A DNA stretch of 64,000 bases from Alicyclobacillus sp. SO9 (GTDB lineage: Bacteria > Bacillota > Bacilli > Alicyclobacillales > Alicyclobacillaceae), in assembly GCF_016406125.1 (NCBI RefSeq), contig NZ_CP066339.1, positions 2,232,001-2,296,000 on the forward strand, read 5' to 3'. Positions 7,655-17,083 of this stretch are shown in pieces. Position 1 is the stretch's first letter; each line of letters starts with the position of its first letter. Made by a program: the position numbers and the translations under genes. The notes below the pieces were generated by a model. The model had not been told where the DNA came from, searched no databases, and saw only the letters and a list, made by a program, of their open reading frames with translations.

Positions 7655-8912
7655 CGGGAGCTTGACAACGGTTGACGTCATTGTGGATGACGTGACTGGG
7701 AAAGTCGCCGCCATTGGAGAGAACCTCGGTCATGTTGACGAAGTGATTCAACTGAATGGAGAAGTGCTGCTGCCTGGGTTTGTGGATCTGCATGTACATC
7801 TTCGCGATCCCGGTTTTACAGACAAAGAGACCATCGCCACTGGTGCGGCGGCCGCTGCGGCCGGAGGTTTCACGCAGATTGCCTGTATGCCGAACACCAA
7901 TCCACCCTTGGACTCGCCGGCACAGCTTGACTACGTAACACAGCGCTCGCGTGAAGCCGGGGCGGCCAGGGTGCTGCCTATTGCTTGCATCACTGAACGC
8001 CAGGAAGGGAACACGCTGACAGACTTTGAACGTTTAAAGTGCTCTGGCGCGGTCGCTCTTTCGGATGACGGCAAGGGTGTTCAAGACGGCGGCTTGATGC
8101 GAGAGGCCTTGATCCAAGCGAAAAAAGCAGGCCTGCCTGTGGCAATCCATGCAGAGGATGAATCCATTTCAGGCCCAGGGGTACTAAATGAAGGTGCGGC
8201 AAAACGACTCGGTTTGCCGGCAATCCCGGGTGCCGCAGAGTCTGCGATGATTGCCCGTGACATTCTGCTGGCGGAAGAGACTGGAGCTCACATTCACATT
8301 TGCCACGTCAGTGTGGAGTCAGCGGTGGCTTTAGTCCGGTTTGCCAAAGAGCGGGGCGTGTCCATCACAGCTGAAGTGACACCCCATCACTTGCTTTTAT
8401 CCGATGACCTGATTACAGCTGACGACGGGAACTTCAAGGTCAACCCGCCGCTGCGCAGTCAGCGCGATAAGGAGGCCTGTTTACGGGGCTTTCTGGACGG
8501 CACTTTGGATGTGGTCGCGACCGATCACGCTCCTCATACAGAGTCAGAAAAGGCCCAGGGCATCAAAAAGGCACCCTTTGGTTTGGTCGGGATTGAGACG
8601 GTGTTTCCGCTGTTGTACACATACCTGGTTGTCCCGGGCTTGATGAGTCTCTCCGAACTAGTGAAGAGAATGTCCACGCTTCCGAGCCAGGCCTTTGGTC
8701 TGCCGGGCGGTGTCATTCGGGCAGGAGGCCCAGCTGATATTGCCGTGGTGGATTTGGAAACAGAGCGGGACATTCTTCCCGAAAACTTCCTGTCAAAAGG
8801 CCGAAACACACCTTTTGCAAATTGGCGAGCAAGCGGCTGGACGAAATTGACGATTCAAGGCGGACGTGTAGTTTTTCGTGATTCCATGGCAAAAGCGACA
8901 GTAGGGGAGTGA
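7611..8912 (+). CDS. pyrC: Dihydroorotase (type I)
   Basis: Zinc amidohydrolase that closes carbamoyl aspartate to dihydroorotate. Metal ligands are visible: H61 and H63 in HVHLRDPG, the HICHVS block, and catalytic D305 in DHAPH. TTG 7611 is the likely start because GGAGGAG (7598-7604) is six bases upstream; TTG 7596 and ATG 7605 are in frame but too close to or upstream of that site. The start lies inside the end of pyrB and the stop overlaps the upstream GTG of carA. Confidence 0.94.
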   Translation: MQTKLQGGNLLNLVDGSLTTVDVIVDDVTGKVAAIGENLGHVDEVIQLNGEVLLPGFVDLHVHLRDPGFTDKETIATGAAAAAAGGFTQIACMPNTNPPLDSPAQLDYVTQRSREAGAARVLPIACITERQEGNTLTDFERLKCSGAVALSDDGKGVQDGGLMREALIQAKKAGLPVAIHAEDESISGPGVLNEGAAKRLGLPAIPGAAESAMIARDILLAEETGAHIHICHVSVESAVALVRFAKERGVSITAEVTPHHLLLSDDLITADDGNFKVNPPLRSQRDKEACLRGFLDGTLDVVATDHAPHTESEKAQGIKKAPFGLVGIETVFPLLYTYLVVPGLMSLSELVKRMSTLPSQAFGLPGGVIRAGGPADIAVVDLETERDILPENFLSKGRNTPFANWRASGWTKLTIQGGRVVFRDSMAKATVGE

Positions 8913-8917
8913 AGCGA

Positions 8918-10033
8918 GTGGCAGGCAAGAGCAAGGAGAGAAAACAGGCGAGATTAATACTGGAAAACGGCATGGTCTTCACCGGTATAGGATTTGGCGC
9001 CGACGGAGAATCCATTGGTGAAGTGGTATTTAATACCGGAATGACTGGATATCAGGAGATTTTAACGGATCCCTCCTACTGTGGACAAATTGTAACGATG
9101 ACCTATCCGCTCATCGGCAATTACGGGGTGAATGTGGAAGACGTAGAGTCGAGAAAGCCTTATGTGAGAGGTTTTGTCGTGCGAGAGTTTAGCGCCGTGG
9201 ACAGCCATTATAAAAGCATGAATAACCTGGAGAAATACCTCAAGGACAACAACATCATTGGCATTTCAGAGATTGACACGAGGAAATTGACAAAGGAAAT
9301 TCGAAGCGAAGGTACGATGAAAGCTGTTTTAACTACCTTAGACGATGATGTCAGCACAGTACTTGAAAAGTTGAAAACACCGTTGCCAAGGAATCAGATT
9401 GAAGAGGTAACGACCCCCACTGCCTATCGCTGCCCTGGCGAAGGACGGCGCGTTGTGGCCATGGACTTCGGCATGAAATCAGGTGTGGTTCGTTCACTGC
9501 TGGCACGCAACTGTGACGTCATTGTGGTACCGGCCACCACCACTGCCGAAGAAATCCTGGCGTGGCAGCCCCATGGCGTGATGCTCAGCAATGGCCCGGG
9601 TGACCCTGAAGATGCGCCCTATGCTGTAGAAGCCTTGCAGAAACTCATCGGCAAGGTCCCGGTCTTTGGGATTTGCCTCGGACACCAGTTGATTGGTCTT
9701 GCCTGCGGTGCAAAAACCGAAAAACTGCGCTTTGGCCACCGCGGTGTCAACCATCCTGTCCGCAACATTCGCACAGGCAAAGTTGCCATCACCTCACAGA
9801 ATCACGGTTACGTGGTGCAGCCTGGGTCTTTAGAGTCAACGGATTTGAGACTAACCCATGTAAATCAAAATGATGACACTGTGGAAGGCATGGCACACAA
9901 GAAGCACCCAGTGTTCTCTGTGCAGTATCATCCGGAGGCGCGCCCCGGCCCGGATGATTCGGACGACTTGTTCGACGAATTCATGCAGATGATGGATGAG
10001 GTAAAAGAAGGGAGATGGGTTCCAAATGCCTAA
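8918..10033 (+). CDS. carA: Carbamoyl-phosphate synthase small (glutaminase) subunit
   Basis: Class I glutamine amidotransferase that supplies ammonia to CarB. The N-terminal CPSase small domain begins [15 protein letters not shown]; the glutaminase domain has the nucleophile C253 in [15 protein letters not shown] and the His/Glu pair in [12 protein letters not shown] 8918 is preferred because AGGGGAG (8903-8909) lies 8 bases upstream; GTG 8909, which overlaps the pyrC stop, would add three residues. Overlaps carB by 8 bp. Confidence 0.95.
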   Translation: MAGKSKERKQARLILENGMVFTGIGFGADGESIGEVVFNTGMTGYQEILTDPSYCGQIVTMTYPLIGNYGVNVEDVESRKPYVRGFVVREFSAVDSHYKSMNNLEKYLKDNNIIGISEIDTRKLTKEIRSEGTMKAVLTTLDDDVSTVLEKLKTPLPRNQIEEVTTPTAYRCPGEGRRVVAMDFGMKSGVVRSLLARNCDVIVVPATTTAEEILAWQPHGVMLSNGPGDPEDAPYAVEALQKLIGKVPVFGICLGHQLIGLACGAKTEKLRFGHRGVNHPVRNIRTGKVAITSQNHGYVVQPGSLESTDLRLTHVNQNDDTVEGMAHKKHPVFSVQYHPEARPGPDDSDDLFDEFMQMMDEVKEGRWVPNA

Positions 10034-13000
10034 GCGTACAGACTTGAACAAGATTTTAGTTATCGGAAGCGGACCCATTATTATTGGTCAGGCGGCAGAG
10101 TTTGACTACGCAGGAACCCAAGCCTGTCAAGCCCTTAAAGAAGAGGGGTACGAAGTGTTGCTGGTGAATTCCAACCCCGCAACCATCATGACCGATCCCG
10201 ACATTGCAGACAAAGTCTTCATCGAACCGCTCACACCTGAGTTTGTTGCGCAGATTATTCGCCGGGAGCGACCCGATGGGATTTTAGGAACTCTGGGCGG
10301 GCAAACGGGACTCAATTTGACCGTGCAGCTCTCAGAAATGGGTGTTCTTGAAGAAGAAGGCGTTGAAATTCTGGGCACGTCCTTGAATGCCATCCGGGAA
10401 GCTGAAGACAGGGAGGAATTTCGCTCCTTGATGCATCGAATTAAGGAGCCTGTTGCTGAAAGCGAGATTGTTACTTCTCTTGACGCCGCCCGTACTTTTG
10501 CCCGCAGGATTGGGTTCCCCATCATCATTCGCCCTGCTTACACGCTGGGCGGCACAGGCGGGGGAATTGCCGAGAACTGGGAGCAATATGAAGAGATTGT
10601 GAGTCTCGGACTGACCATGTCTCCCATTCACCAGGTGCTTGTGGAACGGGGTATCTCAGGCTACAAAGAGATTGAATATGAAGTCATGCGCGATAAAAAT
10701 GATACGTGTATTGTCGTATGTAACATGGAAAATGTCGATCCCGTCGGGGTCCACACAGGCGACAGCATTGTCACTGCACCCAGTCAGACGTTGTCGGACG
10801 CGGACTACCAGCGGCTTCGGTCGGCCAGTCTGAAAATCATCCGGGCACTGGGCATAGAAGGCGGCTGTAATGTGCAGTTGGCTCTCGACCCCAACAGCGA
10901 CGAGTACTATGTCATTGAGGTAAATCCGCGCGTGAGTCGGTCCAGTGCCTTGGCCTCAAAAGCGACTGGGTACCCCATTGCAAAAGTATCCGCAAAAATT
11001 GCTGTCGGCTATCGATTGGACGAAATCAAGAACCCGGTGACACAGGAAACCTATGCAAGTTTTGAACCTGCGTTGGACTACGTGGTCACAAAAATTCCAC
11101 GTTGGCCCTTTGACAAGTTCAATAGTGCCAATCGCAAACTTGGGACCCAGATGAAAGCAACGGGAGAAGTCATGGCGATTGGGCGTACCTTCGAAGAGTC
11201 TTTGATGAAAGCAATCCGAAGCCTGGAAGTGGGCGTCGAGAGCTTGTTTGTGAAACGGAGTCGAAGTTGGGACGGGGATGAAATTGAGCGTCGTCTCAGA
11301 CATCCGGATGACGAACAACTGTTCGTATTGGCTGAGGCAATGCGCCGCAACGTGAAGTTGAAGACACTTCACACATGGACCGGTATTGACCGCTGGTTCC
11401 TGGAGAAGATTTACGGTTTGGTCAAACTCGAGCAGCAATTCGCTGAAAAAGCCAAGGGCTACAATCAGTGGCCGGAGTTTGCAGAACAGAACTTTGACTT
11501 AATTGTTGAGGCAAAACGAAAAGGGTTCCCAGACGTAGAGATTGCACGGGTTACAGGATGGGAACAAAGTGAAGTTTCGTCGTGGCGACTGGAGCAGCGC
11601 GTGACACCTGTGTACAAGATGGTCGATACCTGTGCAGGGGAGTTTGAGGCAAGGACACCGTATTACTACAGTACGTACGAGGCTGAAGATGAAGTGGAGA
11701 CAGGAGACAAAAAGAAACTGCTTGTCCTTGGGTCTGGACCTATCCGCATCGGTCAAGGAATCGAGTTTGACTACTGTTCGGTTCATGCAGTATGGGCCAT
11801 TCGGGAGGCTGGCTATGAGTCCATTATAATCAACAATAACCCGGAGACTGTCTCGACTGACTTTAACACATCGGATCGGCTGTATTTTGAACCGCTTCAT
11901 CTGGAAGATGTTCTGAACGTCATTGCACGAGAACAACCGGAAGGCGTCATTGTGCAGTTTGGCGGACAGACAGCGATTAATCTTGCGGAACCGCTGGCAC
12001 AGGCCGGTGTCCGTATTATCGGTACAGACCTGGAGAATATCGACAGAGCGGAGAACCGCGAGAAATTTGACGCACTCCTAAACGACCTGGATATCCCGCG
12101 TCCGGCCGGAGCTACAGTCATTTCATTGGACGAAGCGAAAACTGCTGCCGAGCACTTAGGCTACCCGGTTGTCGTTCGTCCCTCTTATGTACTGGGCGGC
12201 CGCGCGATGCAAATCATCTATTCCGACGAAGAACTGGAACACTATATTCTCGAGGCTGTCGAAGTATCACCGAAACATCCCATTCTCGTGGACCGTTATA
12301 TACAAGGTGTGGAAGTGGAAGTGGATGCCATTTCGGACGGAGAAACAGTGGTTATCCCTGGCATTATGGAGCACATTGAACGGGCCGGTGTCCACTCCGG
12401 TGACTCCATTGCGGTGTATCCGCCGCAGTCGCTGTCGGACAACATGAAGGCGCTGCTGACTGACTACACTGTCCGCATCGCACGCGACTTGTCGGTCAAG
12501 GGCATGGTTAACATTCAGTACGTTGTGACAGGTGAAGATGCCTTTGTGCTCGAGGTCAACCCGCGCTCCTCCCGCACAGTGCCGTTCTTGTCCAAAGTCA
12601 CTGGTGTGCCCATGGTCCAGTTGGCTATGCAGGGTGTCCTTGGGAAGAGTCTGCAGTCTCTTGGATATGAAACAGGTCTTATTCCAGAGTCAGATATGGT
12701 GTCAGTCAAAGTGCCCGTGTTCTCGTTTGCAAAGCTGCGCCGTGTTGACATTGACTTAGGCCCGGAAATGAAATCAACGGGTGAGGTCATGGGACGTGAG
12801 AAGACGCTGGCGAAAGCGTTGTACAAGGGACTTCTCGGTGCCGGGACTGACATCCCTCAATACGGAACAGTGCTTGCGACTGTGGCTGACAAAGACAAGG
12901 CAGAAGCGTTGCCTCTCCTTGAGGGATTTGCGAATTTGGGATATCAGATTGCAGCTACCGAAGGTACAGCCAAATACCTTGAAGAGCAGGGTCTGCGTGT

Positions 13001-13253
13001 AACAGTCGTCAATAAGTTGGCTCAAGGTACACCGAACTTGTCCGACGATATTCGCGACGGCCGCATTCACCTTGTCATCAACACATTGACAAAAGGTCGT
13101 AAGCCCGAGCGCGACGGCTTTCGTATACGACGCACTGCAGTGGAGCACGGCGTCCCCTGCCTGACCTCTCTCGATACGGTCAAGTCGTTGCTCGAGGTCC
13201 TGTCGACAATTCGCTTTAGTACGATACCTTTGGAGGCTTCGGCCGGGAGGTAA
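10026..13253 (+). CDS. carB: Carbamoyl-phosphate synthase large subunit
   Basis: Makes carbamoyl phosphate from bicarbonate, ammonia and two ATP. The 1075 residues show the normal order: first ATP-grasp half (1-400; [23 protein letters not shown]), oligomerisation domain (400-545), second ATP-grasp half (550-935; [22 protein letters not shown]) and the C-terminal MGS-like allosteric domain (935-1075). Both ATP-grasp halves keep ExNPR motifs ([20 protein letters not shown]). Because it sits in a PyrR-controlled operon it is probably the pyrimidine-linked enzyme; whether an arginine-specific copy exists elsewhere is not visible. Confidence 0.96.
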   Translation: MPKRTDLNKILVIGSGPIIIGQAAEFDYAGTQACQALKEEGYEVLLVNSNPATIMTDPDIADKVFIEPLTPEFVAQIIRRERPDGILGTLGGQTGLNLTVQLSEMGVLEEEGVEILGTSLNAIREAEDREEFRSLMHRIKEPVAESEIVTSLDAARTFARRIGFPIIIRPAYTLGGTGGGIAENWEQYEEIVSLGLTMSPIHQVLVERGISGYKEIEYEVMRDKNDTCIVVCNMENVDPVGVHTGDSIVTAPSQTLSDADYQRLRSASLKIIRALGIEGGCNVQLALDPNSDEYYVIEVNPRVSRSSALASKATGYPIAKVSAKIAVGYRLDEIKNPVTQETYASFEPALDYVVTKIPRWPFDKFNSANRKLGTQMKATGEVMAIGRTFEESLMKAIRSLEVGVESLFVKRSRSWDGDEIERRLRHPDDEQLFVLAEAMRRNVKLKTLHTWTGIDRWFLEKIYGLVKLEQQFAEKAKGYNQWPEFAEQNFDLIVEAKRKGFPDVEIARVTGWEQSEVSSWRLEQRVTPVYKMVDTCAGEFEARTPYYYSTYEAEDEVETGDKKKLLVLGSGPIRIGQGIEFDYCSVHAVWAIREAGYESIIINNNPETVSTDFNTSDRLYFEPLHLEDVLNVIAREQPEGVIVQFGGQTAINLAEPLAQAGVRIIGTDLENIDRAENREKFDALLNDLDIPRPAGATVISLDEAKTAAEHLGYPVVVRPSYVLGGRAMQIIYSDEELEHYILEAVEVSPKHPILVDRYIQGVEVEVDAISDGETVVIPGIMEHIERAGVHSGDSIAVYPPQSLSDNMKALLTDYTVRIARDLSVKGMVNIQYVVTGEDAFVLEVNPRSSRTVPFLSKVTGVPMVQLAMQGVLGKSLQSLGYETGLIPESDMVSVKVPVFSFAKLRRVDIDLGPEMKSTGEVMGREKTLAKALYKGLLGAGTDIPQYGTVLATVADKDKAEALPLLEGFANLGYQIAATEGTAKYLEEQGLRVTVVNKLAQGTPNLSDDIRDGRIHLVINTLTKGRKPERDGFRIRRTAVEHGVPCLTSLDTVKSLLEVLSTIRFSTIPLEASAGR

Positions 13254-13259
13254 TACGGC

Positions 13260-14123
13260 ATGACAAAGGAAAGCCCAAATTCGAACTGGAATGCAACCGG
13301 AAATTCAAAGCAAGACTCGAATCAAAATTCAAAGCACAGTGTAAAGCAAAGTTCGAAACCTGTGGCAGTCCAGCCAGGGATAGCCGGCATTCAGGACCTC
13401 TCTCACGAAAAGTACGACAAGGTTCGAAGCATGTCTTACGTCGCGCTGGATTTTCCGGACTGGAAGCAGGCTCGACGCCTTGTCGATGAGTTCGGTTCAG
13501 CCGTCGATGGTTATAAGGTGGGACTTGAGTTGTTTCACCGAGCAGGTTACGGGGCTGTGGAGGAGTTGTGCCGTCAAGGCAAGCGTGTGTTTTTGGATAT
13601 TAAGCTTCACGATATCCCGAATACAGTGGCCGGAGCGTTGCGAGCTGTCTGCGAACTGCCGATTGAAATGGTAAACGTGCATGCATTCGGCGGCAGAAAG
13701 ATGATGGAACGGGCCCGGGAAACAGTAGCGCAAGCGCCCCATCAACCGCTTCTCGTGGCGGTGACGGTCCTGACGAGCTTAGAGCAAACGGATCTGAAGG
13801 AAATCGGGCTGGACACCTCACCCGAGAATGAAGTCCAAAAATTAGTTCAGTTGACGGATGAATGCGGACTAGATGGTGTAGTTGCGTCGGCTCTGGAAAT
13901 TAACGTAATCCGCCATATGACTCGTTCTGGGTTCGAGATTGTTGTGCCGGGGACGCGGCCCAAAGGGGTATCGCAGCACGATCAGGCGCGGACTTTAACT
14001 CCAGGAGAAGCCGCTGCCCGCGGCGCGACCAGACTGGTTTTGGGTCGCTCAGTAACGCAAGCAGAGCACCCCATAACGGCCTTGCAAGCGATATGGGACG
14101 AAATGATAGAAGTCAGTTCCTAG
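13260..14123 (+). CDS. pyrF: Orotidine 5'-phosphate decarboxylase with unusual N-terminal extension
   Basis: Decarboxylates OMP to UMP. The TIM-barrel core begins at residue 58 (MSYVALDFPDW) and contains the catalytic block VFLDIKLHDIPNT near 115 and VVPGTRP near 225. Upstream are 57 extra residues rich in Asn, Ser, Lys and Gln with repeated NSK/SKQ patterns, absent from ordinary PyrF (about 235 residues). ATG 13260 has a good site (GGGAGGT, 13246-13252), whereas ATG 13431 at the core has only a weak one, so the extension seems to be translated. It follows carB directly: pyrK and pyrD are not in the operon. Confidence 0.92.
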   Translation: MTKESPNSNWNATGNSKQDSNQNSKHSVKQSSKPVAVQPGIAGIQDLSHEKYDKVRSMSYVALDFPDWKQARRLVDEFGSAVDGYKVGLELFHRAGYGAVEELCRQGKRVFLDIKLHDIPNTVAGALRAVCELPIEMVNVHAFGGRKMMERARETVAQAPHQPLLVAVTVLTSLEQTDLKEIGLDTSPENEVQKLVQLTDECGLDGVVASALEINVIRHMTRSGFEIVVPGTRPKGVSQHDQARTLTPGEAAARGATRLVLGRSVTQAEHPITALQAIWDEMIEVSS

Positions 14124-14139
14124 CGAATGGGGGATATAT

Positions 14140-14790
14140 ATGAGTTTCCTGTCTGTAGAAGATACGGTGTCAAACCAATTGGCACAAGGACTCCTGAAAA
14201 TTGGAGCGGTGGAGCTGCGTCCAAACAATCCGTTTACGTGGTCGTCCGGATGGAAGTCTCCTATTTACTGTGACAATCGATTAACGCTGTCTTATCCGGT
14301 GCTGCGATCACTTATCAGCGGCGGACTGAAAGAGGCGATTCAAAATAATTTTCCGCAGGCAGAAGTTCTGGCAGGAACGGCGACTGCCGGAATTCCGCAT
14401 GCTGCCTTTGTGGCTCAGGAACTGTCTCTGCCAATGGCGTATGTCAGGTCCAGTGCGAAAAGCCACGGCAAAGGCAAGCGGATTGAGGGCTTGATCCGTG
14501 CTGGTAGTCAGGTTTTGGTGATAGAAGACACAATTTCTACGGGAAGCTCAGCCTTTGACGCGGCTCAAGCATTACGCGATCACGGTGCCAAGGTTGTCGG
14601 TGTGGCAGCCATCTTTTCCTATGACTTTGACACTGCTGTTTCGCGGGCCCGGGAACTGGACATTCCGGTTCTCCGGTTGCTCGGGTATCCGCAGTTAATT
14701 CAGAGTGCAATTGAGATGGGTTACATTTCTCAAGCGGATGAACAAAGACTCCTTAGTTGGCGAAACTCGCCGGAAACCTTTGGGGTTTAG
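14140..14790 (+). CDS. pyrE: Orotate phosphoribosyltransferase
   Basis: Transfers phosphoribose from PRPP to orotate, giving OMP. The PRPP motif VLVIEDTISTGSSAFDAA lies at about residues 126-143, with GTATAGIPHA near 86. 216 residues, normal length. Start ATG 14140 behind ATGGGGG. Last gene of the pyr operon; an intrinsic terminator follows at 14871-14896. Confidence 0.95.
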   Translation: MSFLSVEDTVSNQLAQGLLKIGAVELRPNNPFTWSSGWKSPIYCDNRLTLSYPVLRSLISGGLKEAIQNNFPQAEVLAGTATAGIPHAAFVAQELSLPMAYVRSSAKSHGKGKRIEGLIRAGSQVLVIEDTISTGSSAFDAAQALRDHGAKVVGVAAIFSYDFDTAVSRARELDIPVLRLLGYPQLIQSAIEMGYISQADEQRLLSWRNSPETFGV

Positions 14791-14870
14791 AGCACGCAGA
14801 GCTCGGGATAAATTAGGTTTTAGCAGAAATGTCCGCTTATTTCCTAGTGGTGGATAATTATATAAAATGC

Positions 14871-14896
14871 AGGCCGGGTTTCCGGCCTGTTTTCTT
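14871..14896 (+). terminator. Intrinsic terminator of the pyr operon
   Basis: AGGCCGG (14871-14877), loop GTTT, CCGGCCT (14882-14888), then GTTTTCTT. The right arm of this stem is also the left border of the duplicated block that follows, so only half of the stem was copied to 15525. Confidence 0.8.
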
Positions 14897-15294
14897 AAAT
14901 TGGGTGGGTGAGTCGGTCAAGTCCAACCGAGTTTGCTCTCCATCACGTTTGTTAGGGATCCTTTTGCACCCTATTACGATACACGCCAAACCATAGGGAT
15001 CGATTCGATCACTATTCCAACAGGCCACTTCAAATAGGGATCCCGTTGCACCTAATCACCCAGGTTCCACCCTGACGCTCTCCACATTAGGGATCATTCA
15101 TGACACTAAAATCTTGGCCGATTGGCATTAATGATCATTGCGATCCCTATCGCATCGTCGCTCCGAGCAATAGGGATCTTTGCAGTCACTAATTGGCCGC
15201 ACCAGTTGCTTCACAAACTCCCGGCACCAGTTGCTTTACCAATTACCCGCGCTAACTGCCTCGTTGACCCAAGCCCCGGCCTCATCAGCGCCAA
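14882..15294. repeat. Direct repeat copy A (413 bp) containing palindrome array
   Basis: Bases 14882-15294 recur at 15525-15925 (offset 643 bp through the array) with only three substitutions noticed by eye and one 12-bp indel near the right end (copy A has extra bases around 15224-15243). The high identity points to a recent duplication. The copy carries six 21-bp palindromes (separate entry). Open frames inside it are mirrored in both copies and look non-coding. Confidence 0.9.
14953..15191. repeat. Array of six 21-bp imperfect palindromes (array A)
   Basis: Units start at 14953, 14994, 15035, 15088, 15129 and 15171. Each is 21 bp: left arm TAGGGATC-like (TAATGATC in unit 5), five variable bases, right arm such as GATCACTA, GCACCCTA or GATCCCTA. 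Start-to-start distances are 41, 41, 53, 41 and 42 bp, close to whole helical turns. Spacers (20, 20, 32, 20, 21 bp) do not resemble each other. Sits between convergent genes pyrE and the Rieske gene. Not recognised as a named repeat. Confidence 0.85.
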
Positions 15295-15524
15295 TCGAAG
15301 CCTGTGCAATGGCGCAAAAAGAGAGAGATGAACAAAGGAAACGCAACGTAGTACCATGCTTGTAACACTCTACCTTGCCGAGCAGCCTTTCCCGAGAGAG
15401 AAATTCACACCGGCTCTGACTCGACCGCAGTTCGGGCTGACCACATGAAAAAAGCGTGTTTACCCTGTTCCAAAAACCATTTTAATGAATTAGTGGATGT
15501 AAAGTCCAGCCTAAACGGGATATG
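15295..15524. other. Unique spacer between duplicated blocks
   Basis: About 230 bp separating copies A and B. No credible coding frame, terminator or palindrome unit was found here. Confidence 0.5.
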
Positions 15525-15925
15525 CCGGCCTGTTTTCTTAAATTGGGTGGGTGAGTCGGTCAAGTCCAACCGAGTTTGCTCTCCATCACGTTTGTTAGGG
15601 ATCCTTTTGCACCCTATTACGATACACGCCAAACCATAGGGATCGATTCGCTCACTATCCCAACAGGCCACTTCAAATAGGGATCCCTTTGCACCTAATC
15701 ACCCAGGTTCCACCCTGACGCTCTCCACATTAGGGATCATTCATGACACTAAAATCTTGGCCGATTGGCATTAATGATCATTGCGATCCCTATCGCATCG
15801 TCGCTCCGAGCAATAGGGATCTTTGCAGTCACTAATTGGCCGCACCAGTTGCTTCACAAACTCCCGGCACAAACTGCCCGCGCTAACTGCCTCGTTGACC
15901 CAAGCCCCGGCCTCATCAGCGCCAA
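15525..15925. repeat. Direct repeat copy B (401 bp) containing palindrome array
   Basis: Near-identical second copy of 14882-15294, 12 bp shorter near its right end. Differences seen: one change in unit 2's right arm, one just after that unit, and one in unit 3's centre. Confidence 0.9.
15596..15834. repeat. Array of six 21-bp imperfect palindromes (array B)
   Basis: Units start at 15596, 15637, 15678, 15731, 15772 and 15814, the same 41, 41, 53, 41, 42 bp spacing as array A. Unit 2 has right arm GCTCACTA instead of GATCACTA. Confidence 0.85.
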
Positions 15926-16214
15926 AGTCATAACGTCAACTCTGTTTGACGCAGCCGCGCCCATGGACAAATCAAAAGGCTGCTCCTAAGCGTGTGTAAG
16001 TTGCCCGGGACAGCCTTTTCTTTAGGGAGAGGATTGCGTATGCAGGTGTTACTTGTCCTCCACTACAATTACAATTTGTCTGCAATAAACAGTTACAGAA
16101 ACGAAGTAAATAAACGGAATGTAAAATGCCAGTGTCGATAGGGTGTAGCGGTTAACCTCCGCCGTCATCCGTTGATCCATTGATCCGTTGACCCCTGAAT
16201 CCTGTAAACGGACA
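15926..16214. other. Gene-free stretch with a terminator-like hairpin
   Basis: Contains AAAAGGCTG (15974-15982) and CAGCCTTTT (16011-16019), a 9-bp inverted repeat with a 28-base loop and T/A runs on both sides, which could end transcription from either direction. Near 16165-16200 a short stretch repeats TTGATCC/TTGACCC three times. No gene seen. Confidence 0.45.
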
Positions 16215-16871
16215 CTATTCCACAGTCGGGTTTGGATTGTGCTCCCAGTTGCTGTCTTGACGTTTAAATGCCTGCCCAACATGGACATAACCCTCAGAAT
16301 CCACTTTGTATGTGTACAGGTCTAGCGGACGGGGGGCTGGTGCACTGGGCGTGTTCACGCCGTACTTGTCATAGTGGCTTCCGTGGCATGGACAAAAGAA
16401 CCACGTTTTCGTGCCAATGTTCTTGTCGTAGCTGACGGTGCCGGCTTTGGAACGGCCGTCGTTAAAGCTTGGGGCCACAGATTTCCCATTCTGGATGGAA
16501 CCTTTCACATGGCATCCTAAATGGGTGCATACGTGGGACATAATCATAAGCTTCTTTTGATACTTAATGACATACACGTCGTTAGGCTTATCCTGAGAGT
16601 TCCAGGCGTCGTCTTGATGTTGCATGAACGTTACGTGCTTGGGAAGCTTGTCGTCGAAGTCTGTGACTTTCCAAGTCGTCTTGGAGAAGCTGCCTCCGCC
16701 GCTGCGGCTTAGCGGATCGAATGCCATGACCAGATTTGGTGAAACAACCGTTGCCGCCATAAACGCTCCGGTTCCGCCCAGGACATATGTAAGAAACTGG
16801 CGCCGAGTGAGACCCTTTTGCTCAGTTCCCACTTCTTCAGCAAATTTCCTGCGCTTTTCCTCTTGATCCAT
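16215..16871 (-). CDS. qcrA: Rieske [2Fe-2S] protein, Tat-exported
   Basis: Menaquinol:cytochrome c reductase-type iron-sulfur subunit. Cluster ligands are in CTHLGCH and CPCHGSHYD. The N-terminus carries a twin-arginine-like signal (LTRRQFL, R23-R24) followed by a hydrophobic anchor, as in Bacillus QcrA. ATG at 16871 is chosen because AAGGAGG lies 8-9 bases upstream; the frame extends to 16937 without support. Product 218 residues. No cytochrome b or c subunit gene (qcrB, qcrC) is next to it: downstream is gene-free and upstream is glutamate dehydrogenase, so it is either separated from its partners or serves another complex. The gene symbol is by similarity only. Confidence 0.85.
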   Translation of the reverse strand: MDQEEKRRKFAEEVGTEQKGLTRRQFLTYVLGGTGAFMAATVVSPNLVMAFDPLSRSGGGSFSKTTWKVTDFDDKLPKHVTFMQHQDDAWNSQDKPNDVYVIKYQKKLMIMSHVCTHLGCHVKGSIQNGKSVAPSFNDGRSKAGTVSYDKNIGTKTWFFCPCHGSHYDKYGVNTPSAPAPRPLDLYTYKVDSEGYVHVGQAFKRQDSNWEHNPNPTVE

Positions 16872-16941
16872 AGCGAGATTCCTCCTTAACAGCTTACCCT
16901 TTGTCGCCAACCTTGTTGCAGAGTAAGCTTCAGACAAAACA

Positions 16942-16977
16942 ATAGTATAAAATCATTTTTCAATGGTTTTATACTAT
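16942..16977 (-). promoter_or_regulatory. Inverted repeat over the likely promoter of the Rieske gene
   Basis: ATAGTATAAAA (16942-16952) and TTTTATACTAT (16967-16977) form an 11-bp perfect inverted repeat with a 14-bp spacer, 71 bp upstream of the ATG. Each arm contains TATACT, a good -10 element on the minus strand. Consistent with an operator, but no known regulator consensus was recognised. Confidence 0.5.
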
Positions 16978-17055
16978 CACGATTCTCCAGGGCAATTGGA
17001 GGCCTATTCTTCTAGTAAATGAGGACAATTAGCGAAATGTCTAGATGAAGTTGAA

Positions 17056-17083
17056 AGAGGCGGGGTGGTTACACCCAGCCTCT
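17056..17083 (-). terminator. Hairpin spanning the end of the glutamate dehydrogenase gene
   Basis: On the minus strand AGAGGC-T-GGGTG pairs with CACCC-C-GCCTCT around a four-base loop (plus coordinates 17068-17071) that holds the stop codon; TTCAACTT follows. Likely a terminator that begins inside the coding region. Confidence 0.55.

Noticed and set aside
14953-15834. Array resembles a CRISPR (about 21-bp repeats, about 20-bp spacers)
   Set aside because: Repeats vary strongly from unit to unit, one gap is always longer, spacer count is fixed at five, and no cas gene is present in the window.
15122-15989. Two similar open frames (15122-15331 and 15765-15989) starting MALMIIAIPIASS
   Set aside because: They are the same duplicated palindrome array read in one frame, have no ribosome site and break at the indel.
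16049-16288. Minus-strand frame of 79 codons below the Rieske gene
   Set aside because: Overlaps the Rieske 3' end out of frame and has no ribosome site.
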